Shown piece after piece: positions 1 through 3,732 of a stretch of 6,136 bases of DNA. Made by a program: the position numbers and the translations under genes. Source of the DNA: JBOHSA01 sp050732995 (GTDB lineage: Bacteria; Gemmatimonadota; Gemmatimonadetes; Gemmatimonadales; GWC2-71-9). The stretch is taken from the NCBI GenBank assembly GCA_050732995.1, contig JBOHSA010000109.1:1-6136 (forward strand), in the 5' to 3' direction. Under the pieces are notes generated by a model. That model made no database searches and was not told the origin of the DNA. It worked only from the letters and a program-made list of their open reading frames with translations. Position 1 is the first letter of the stretch, and every line of letters starts with the position of its first letter.

Positions 1-417
1 CGCTTCTTCCGTGGTCGCGGCCACCGCGGCGACGGGATCGCCGACGAAGCGCACCTTGTCGAGCGCCAGGGCGTGCTCGTCCTGGCTGACGGGCAGGATG
101 CCGAAGGGGATCGGGAGATCCGACCCGGTGAGGACGGCCTTCACGCCGGCCAGCCGGGCGGCGCGTGACGGGTCGATGCTGACGATCCGCGCGTGGGGCT
201 GCGGGCTGCGCAGCAGCTTGGCGAACAACATGCGCGGCAGGAACAAGTCGTCGGCGAACTTGGTGGCGCCCGTGACCTTGGCCACGGCGTCGACTTTGCG
301 GAGCGCCTTGCCGATCACCCGGAGCTCAGAAGTGACGGAAGAATGGAATGACAGAAGGACGGTAGGTGACTCCCGTTCCGTCTTGCCGTCATTCCGGCGC
401 TTCTTACGGACGCCCAT
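1..417 (-). CDS. Xanthine dehydrogenase-family molybdopterin-binding large subunit, N-terminal part (runs off left edge)
   Basis: This is the first 139 codons of the catalytic large subunit of a molybdenum hydroxylase; the rest lies beyond position 1. Family-typical sequence starts near residue 34 (VIGKALRKVDAVAKVTG) and continues with TKFADDLFLP, LLRSPQPHARI, VKAVLTGSDLPIPFGILPVSQDE and DKVRFVGDPVAAVAA. This is the conserved N-terminal a/b-hammerhead domain that contacts the small subunit. In this family the subunit carries the Mo-cytosine/pterin cofactor and hydroxylates an aromatic, purine or aldehyde substrate, but the Mo-ligating loops and active-site Glu are outside the window, so the substrate cannot be read. 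The FGILPVSQDE stretch recalls 4-hydroxybenzoyl-CoA reductase-like members; that is a memory-based impression. The ATG at 417 overlaps the upstream small-subunit gene by 14 nt. Residues 2-33 do not resemble the family and coincide with an inverted repeat (345-395). GTG at 318, immediately before IGKALRKVD, is a serious alternative start. Family call is firm, exact start uncertain. Confidence 0.9.
   Translation of the reverse strand, partial: MGVRKKRRNDGKTERESPTVLLSFHSSVTSELRVIGKALRKVDAVAKVTGATKFADDLFLPRMLFAKLLRSPQPHARIVSIDPSRAARLAGVKAVLTGSDLPIPFGILPVSQDEHALALDKVRFVGDPVAAVAATTEEA
345..395. repeat. Imperfect inverted repeat in the leader of the hydroxylase large-subunit gene
   Basis: Two 18-nt arms, 345-362 and 378-395, match as inverted copies at 15 of 18 positions around a 15-nt loop. 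The outer 8 nt (GGAATGAC / GTCATTCC) are perfect. The unit reads GACGGCAAGACGG on the minus strand. If the large subunit starts at 417 the element lies in codons 8-24; if it starts at GTG 318 the element is intergenic between the two hydroxylase genes. Family proteins have nothing conserved here, so it looks like an inserted REP-like or hairpin element. A role as an RNA processing or attenuation hairpin between the subunits is possible but inferred. Confidence 0.6.
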
Positions 418-925
418 ACAGCGCCTCCCGACTTGCCTCGGCCTGCTCCCCCCGCATCCGCGCCGCGGCCAGCTCCACGGCCTCGTAGATCTTGATGTAG
501 CCGGTGCAGCGGCAGAGGTTGCCCGCGAGGGCTTGCTTGATCTCGTCGCGGGTGGGATGGGGCCGCGCGGCGAGGAGCGCTTCGGCGGCGAGCAGGAAGG
601 CGGGGGTGCAGTAGCCGCACTGCGCGGCGCCCAGGTCGGCGAAGGTCTCCTGCAAGGGATGCAGCCGCCCGCCCGAGGCCAGGCCTTCGACCGTTTTCAC
701 CCGGTGGCCTTCGCAGGCGAGTCCCAGCACCAGACAGGAAAGCACCGGCCGACCATCCAACAGCACCGTGCAGGTGCCGCACTCGCCGAGCTCACAGCCG
801 TGCTTCGTGCCCGTGAGGCCGAGGTCTTCGCGCAGCACCTCGAGCAGGGTCTTGTGCGGCGCGAACGCCACCTCGACCGGATCGCCGTTCACCTCCAGCG
901 CGATCTTCGCCTTGGCATCGGGCAT
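404..925 (-). CDS. [2Fe-2S] small subunit of xanthine/CO dehydrogenase-family molybdenum hydroxylase
   Basis: A 173-residue iron-sulfur subunit that passes electrons from the Mo site to FAD or another acceptor. Residues 6-80 form a plant-type ferredoxin fold whose cluster ligands are C44, C49, C52 and C64 (C-x4-C-x2-C-x11-C, within HGCELGECGTC and LSC). Residues 85-155 form the helical second-cluster domain with C103, C106, C138 and C140 (QCGYCTP and NLCRCTGY). All eight cysteines are present, so both clusters should assemble. Length is normal for this family (about 150-175 aa). ATG at 925 was chosen because family similarity starts at once after it (AKIALEVNGDPVEV). The frame is open upstream to an ATG at 1003, but those 26 extra residues are not family-like and would run across the whole divergent spacer to the dipeptidase start. 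No clear Shine-Dalgarno precedes either start. It is the promoter-proximal gene of a small-then-large subunit operon; no FAD-binding medium subunit is visible. Confidence 0.95.
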   Translation of the reverse strand: MPDAKAKIALEVNGDPVEVAFAPHKTLLEVLREDLGLTGTKHGCELGECGTCTVLLDGRPVLSCLVLGLACEGHRVKTVEGLASGGRLHPLQETFADLGAAQCGYCTPAFLLAAEALLAARPHPTRDEIKQALAGNLCRCTGYIKIYEAVELAAARMRGEQAEASREALYGRP

Positions 926-1001
926 AGACTGAAACGTAATCTTGTGGGATGACGGATGCGATGCCAGCTTTCGGGCCGCGAATTCCTCACGGAGGACGGA
1001 C
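926..1001. promoter_or_regulatory. Divergent intergenic region between hydroxylase operon and dipeptidase
   Basis: These 76 bp separate the minus-strand small-subunit start (925) from the plus-strand dipeptidase start (1002), so at least part of both promoters should be here or just inside the flanking genes. It contains an AT-richer stretch (about 928-945, ACTGAAACGTAATCTTG) in otherwise GC-rich DNA. On the plus strand, TTGGCA at 912-917 and TAATCT at 937-942 could make a poor -35/-10 pair with a 19-nt spacer, but the -10 matches consensus at only three positions. No clear operator palindrome was found. The promoter role is inferred from gene orientation. Confidence 0.45.
991..995 (+). promoter_or_regulatory. 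Shine-Dalgarno site of the dipeptidase gene
   Basis: GGAGG lies 6 nt before ATG 1002, an ideal anti-Shine-Dalgarno match and spacing. It decides the start in favour of 1002 over the upstream in-frame GTG/ATG-like codons near 942 and the in-frame ATG at 1023. Confidence 0.8.
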
Positions 1002-2258
1002 ATGGCGACGGCAACGAAGGCGATGGCAGGACGGCAGGACGGCAGGTGGATAAAGAGTCTGATCGCGGTCGTCGCACTGCTTTCCGCCCTTCCGACCTTC
1101 CGTCGCCTTCCCGCCCAAGGCGACCCCTACCGCGCCCGGGCGCTGCGCATCTTGCGCACCACTGCGCTGATCGACGGCCACAACGACATCCCGGATGCGC
1201 TGCGCGAGCGCGGCGGGCTGGACTCGGTGGACCTGGCGGTGAGCCAGCCGCTGCTGCATACCGACCTCGCGCGCCTGCGTGCGGGCGGGGTCGGCGCCCA
1301 GTTCTGGGCCGCCTACGTCCCCGTCACGACGATGGACAGCGGGACCCGGCCGGCGGTCTACGCGCTCGAGCAGATCGACCTGGTGCACCGGGTGTGCCGT
1401 CGCTATCCCGCCGTCTTCGCCGCGGCGCGCACCGCCGCGGACGTCGAGCGGAACTTCAAGGCGGGCCGGATCTCCTGTCTCATCGGGATCGAAGGCGGCC
1501 ACGCGATCGAGAACTCGCTCGGCGCGCTGCGGATGTTCTCCCAGCTCGGCGTGGGGTACATGACCCTCACGCACAACCGCACGCTCCACTGGGCCGACGC
1601 CGCCACCGACAGCGCGCGCCACGACGGCCTCACCGCGTTCGGGGAGGCCGTGGTGCGCGAGATGAACCGGCTCGGGATGCTCGTGGATCTGTCGCACGTC
1701 TCCGACGCCACTATGATCGACGCGCTGCGGGTCACCCGGGCGCCCGTGATCTACTCGCACTCCTCCGCGCGCGCGTTGGCGAACCACCCGCGCGACGTTC
1801 CCGATTCGATCCTCCGGCTCATGACCGGGAACGGGGGCGTCGTGATGGTCAACTTTAACCCCCCCTTCGTTTCGGAAGAGGTCCGCATGGCCGACGCCGA
1901 GCGCGCCGCGCGGATCCGGGCGCTGCGGCAGGCGGGGCTCGATACCGCCGCCGTGCGGGACTCGGCCCGGGCCTGGGCCGCGGCCGCGCCGCGGGCCACC
2001 CTGCGGCAGGTCGCCGATCATCTGGACCACATCCGGCGCGTGGCCGGTGCGGACCACGTGGGCCTGGGCTCGGACTTCGACGGGATCTCGACGGTCCCGG
2101 CGGGCCTCGAAGACGTGTCCAAGTTCCCCGATCTGATCGCGGAGCTCTTGCGCCGCGGCTGGAGCGAGGGTGACGTGAAGAAAGTCGTGGGGCTGAACGT
2201 CCTGCGGGTGATGCGGGAAGCGGAGCGCGTGGCGCGGGAGTTGCAAGGCGGCCGATAG
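1002..2258 (+). CDS. Exported membrane dipeptidase (renal dipeptidase family, peptidase M19)
   Basis: A 418-residue zinc amidohydrolase-fold dipeptidase. The family hydrolyses L-Xaa-L/D-Xaa dipeptides. The binuclear zinc site is complete by comparison with mammalian renal dipeptidase: H60 and D62 (DGHNDIP), E164 (IGIEGGHAI), H232 (DLSHVSD) and H253 (YSHSSAR). The expected catalytic Asp is D358 in GSDFDG. H191 (LTHNRTLHWAD) and R264 (PRDVP) fit the substrate-contacting His and Arg. The GLEDVSKFPDL motif near residues 369-379 is a strong family signature. The N-terminus has a basic stretch (RQDGRWIK), a hydrophobic core at about 20-33 (IAVVALLSALPTF) and a plausible signal peptidase site near A38-G40, so the enzyme is probably exported to the periplasm or surface. 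Length is normal for bacterial members once the signal peptide is allowed for. It is transcribed alone, divergent from the hydroxylase genes and convergent with the TPR pair; neither neighbour suggests a specific substrate. An inverted repeat crosses the signal-peptide codons. Confidence 0.95.
   Translation: MATATKAMAGRQDGRWIKSLIAVVALLSALPTFRRLPAQGDPYRARALRILRTTALIDGHNDIPDALRERGGLDSVDLAVSQPLLHTDLARLRAGGVGAQFWAAYVPVTTMDSGTRPAVYALEQIDLVHRVCRRYPAVFAAARTAADVERNFKAGRISCLIGIEGGHAIENSLGALRMFSQLGVGYMTLTHNRTLHWADAATDSARHDGLTAFGEAVVREMNRLGMLVDLSHVSDATMIDALRVTRAPVIYSHSSARALANHPRDVPDSILRLMTGNGGVVMVNFNPPFVSEEVRMADAERAARIRALRQAGLDTAAVRDSARAWAAAAPRATLRQVADHLDHIRRVAGADHVGLGSDFDGISTVPAGLEDVSKFPDLIAELLRRGWSEGDVKKVVGLNVLRVMREAERVARELQGGR
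1025..1111. repeat. 8-bp tandem repeat and imperfect inverted repeat across dipeptidase signal-peptide codons
   Basis: The left arm, 1025-1046, is 2.75 copies of the 8-mer GGCAGGAC. The right arm, 1088-1111, is its pyrimidine-rich inverted counterpart (CCTTCCGACCTTCCGTCGCC onward), matching at 18 of 22 positions with one 2-nt bulge, around a loop of about 41 nt. The left arm encodes AGRQDGR of the signal-peptide n-region; the right arm encodes ALPTFRRLP at the end of the hydrophobic core. The repeat unit resembles the element at 345-395. Because 8 is not a multiple of 3, gain or loss of a unit would shift the frame after Met1. Confidence 0.55.
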
Positions 2259-2270
2259 CCGCCGCCGACC

Positions 2271-3722
2271 TCACAAGCCCTGTCTGAGCCGGATTCCCAC
2301 CGTTCCGTAGCGGAAGGCGCCGACCGCGCTCGACGCGGCGCTGTTCGTCATAGCCCCCACGAGCGCCAGCTCGCTGTTCGCTCCCCAGCCGCGTGACAGG
2401 GTGATCCCGGCGTGCCACTCGGTTTGCGCGTCGGCGCCCCGGCCCACCTGCTGGACGCCGAGCCCGCCGTCGGTCCGGGCGCCCCAGCGCCCCCGGCGCC
2501 AGGTATGGACCACGCGCCCTTCGAACACCGCGAAGCGATCCGGTGCGAAGTAGCCGCGGCCGGGATTGGGCTCGCGGTAGCCCATCACACGGCCCTGGGC
2601 GCCGAGCTGGAGGCCGGGGAGCGTGCTCACCATCAGGGAGACGACGCCCCCGGCCCGTCGGTTGCCGTCCGACAGCCACGCCACCCCGCCGCCGCCCGAC
2701 AGGGAGAGCCTCGGGCCAGGCGAGGCGTCGAGGCTGAAATCCAGCGCGTCGATTCGGAACCCGCGCTCGATCAGGAGCGCCGTCTCGTCGAACGGGCTGC
2801 GGCTGTAGGCGATCGAGACGGCGGCGTTCCGCGCGGGGCGGAGCCCCAAGCCGAGCTGGGCCGTGAGCGGCGTGCGGGCCGCGCCGGCCTCGGGCTCGAG
2901 CCGCCTGGCCCCGAGGCCGGCGCGCAGCACCGCGCCCCGTCCCAGCGCCGCGATCACGTACCCGCCCCCGCCGTAGCTCGCCCCAGCCCGCACGGGATCG
3001 GTGGCCCGGCGCCAGCCCGCCTGGAGCGTCACCCGGAGGCCGTTGGTGAGGGAGGTCGCGAACGCGCCCTGCTGCGCGACGAAGGCGTTGTCGTCCGAGT
3101 CGTAGGCGTAGTCGGCGACGGTCGCGAGCTCGGGCCGGAACGCCGCGCGCACGAGGTCGAGCAGGTCCCGGGCGGCGCGGTCTTCCGGCGCGAGACGGCG
3201 GGCCCGGGCGGCGTAACTCTCGGCGAGATCGGGTCGGCCCTGCCAGAACAGCGTCTGCGCCAGGCCGATCAGGAGCTCCGGGTCGTCGGGCCGCGCGGCG
3301 AGCGCGTCCCGCCAGAGCCGCTCCGCCCGATCCAGATCGCCGCTCCACGCCACCGCGCGCGCCCGGCCCGCCAGCGCGTCGGCGCGGCCCGGCGCCCGCA
3401 CCAGCACGGAATCGTACAACCACTCCGATTCCCTGGTCCGTCCGGCCCAGGCCAGGACGCGCGCGTGCGCGACCATCACGTCCGGGTCCACCGGCTCGAG
3501 GCGGCGCAGCCGGGCGAACCGGGCGAGCGATTGCCGGAGCCGTCCGTCCCAGCTGTCGAGCACCGCCAGCCGGTACCACGCCCGCACGTTCGCCGAGTCC
3601 CGGGCGAGGACCGCCTCGTACCCGGCGCGGGCGGCGCGGTAGTCCCCACGCCGAAACGCCTCCTCCGCCTCGGGGAGCTGGCCGGCGAGGACCGCGAGCG
3701 CCAGGATCGTCGGATGGGTCAC
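2271..3722 (-). CDS. TPR protein with C-terminal outer-membrane beta-barrel (YaiO/BcsC-like layout)
   Basis: A 483-residue protein starting at GTG. Residues 1-17 form a short hydrophobic segment (ILALAVLAG) that could be a weak signal peptide; it lacks the usual Lys/Arg. Residues 18-196 are about five TPR-like helical hairpins, with repeated signatures such as EEAFRRGDYRAA, VLAWAGRTRESEWLYDSVL, AVAWSGDLDRAERLWRDAL and TLFWQGRPDLAESYAARA; the W-x-G turn recurs in the last three. From about residue 197 (PELATVADYAYDSDDN) to the C-terminus the sequence alternates polar and hydrophobic residues with Gly/aromatic-rich strands, as in an outer-membrane β-barrel. It includes GYFAPDRFAVFEG (390-402), similar in feel to a motif in BcsC-type barrels. 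This layout is that of polysaccharide export porins (BcsC, PgaA, PelB) and of YaiO, though with fewer TPRs than the classic exporters. GTG 3722 overlaps the stop of the upstream enzyme gene (GTGA), and GGGAG at 3728-3732 is 5 nt before it; GTG 3725 is an alternative. The architecture is clear, the substrate is unknown. Confidence 0.85.
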   Translation of the reverse strand: MTHPTILALAVLAGQLPEAEEAFRRGDYRAARAGYEAVLARDSANVRAWYRLAVLDSWDGRLRQSLARFARLRRLEPVDPDVMVAHARVLAWAGRTRESEWLYDSVLVRAPGRADALAGRARAVAWSGDLDRAERLWRDALAARPDDPELLIGLAQTLFWQGRPDLAESYAARARRLAPEDRAARDLLDLVRAAFRPELATVADYAYDSDDNAFVAQQGAFATSLTNGLRVTLQAGWRRATDPVRAGASYGGGGYVIAALGRGAVLRAGLGARRLEPEAGAARTPLTAQLGLGLRPARNAAVSIAYSRSPFDETALLIERGFRIDALDFSLDASPGPRLSLSGGGGVAWLSDGNRRAGGVVSLMVSTLPGLQLGAQGRVMGYREPNPGRGYFAPDRFAVFEGRVVHTWRRGRWGARTDGGLGVQQVGRGADAQTEWHAGITLSRGWGANSELALVGAMTNSAASSAVGAFRYGTVGIRLRQGL

Positions 3723-3732
3723 CACGACTCCC
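3719..3732 (-). promoter_or_regulatory. Stop/start overlap (GTGA) with internal Shine-Dalgarno, translational coupling
   Basis: On the minus strand the enzyme gene ends TGG-TGA and the β-barrel gene begins GTG inside the same bases, sharing 4 nt (3719-3722). GGGAG at 3728-3732, within the last codons of the upstream gene, has a 5-nt spacer to this GTG; a second candidate, AAGGAG at 3737-3742, is 14 nt away. This arrangement normally means both proteins are made from one mRNA with coupled translation. Confidence 0.7.

Noticed and set aside
912..942. TTGGCA / TAATCT as a sigma-70 promoter for the dipeptidase
   Set aside because: The -10 matches at only three of six positions, the spacer is 19 nt and the -35 lies inside the neighbouring coding region; too weak to annotate as a defined promoter.
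11..952. 313-codon open frame on the plus strand opposite the hydroxylase genes
   Set aside because: It is antisense to two genes with strong family motifs and all eight cluster cysteines; its protein is low-complexity and Arg/Ala/Gly-rich with no recognisable motif.
926..1003. Extended start (ATG 1003) for the iron-sulfur subunit, adding 26 residues
   Set aside because: The added residues are not family-like, no Shine-Dalgarno precedes the ATG, and the extension would consume the entire divergent promoter region.
987..2246. 419-codon open frame on the minus strand opposite the dipeptidase
   Set aside because: It is a GC-driven shadow: the plus-strand frame carries the full M19 metal site, whereas this product is His/Arg/Gly/Val-rich without any domain pattern.
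1855..3579. 574-codon minus-strand frame overlapping the dipeptidase end and the TPR-barrel gene
   Set aside because: It runs in another frame over the TPR and barrel codons and gives a Pro/Arg/Ala-rich product; TPR signatures occur only in the 2271-3722 frame.
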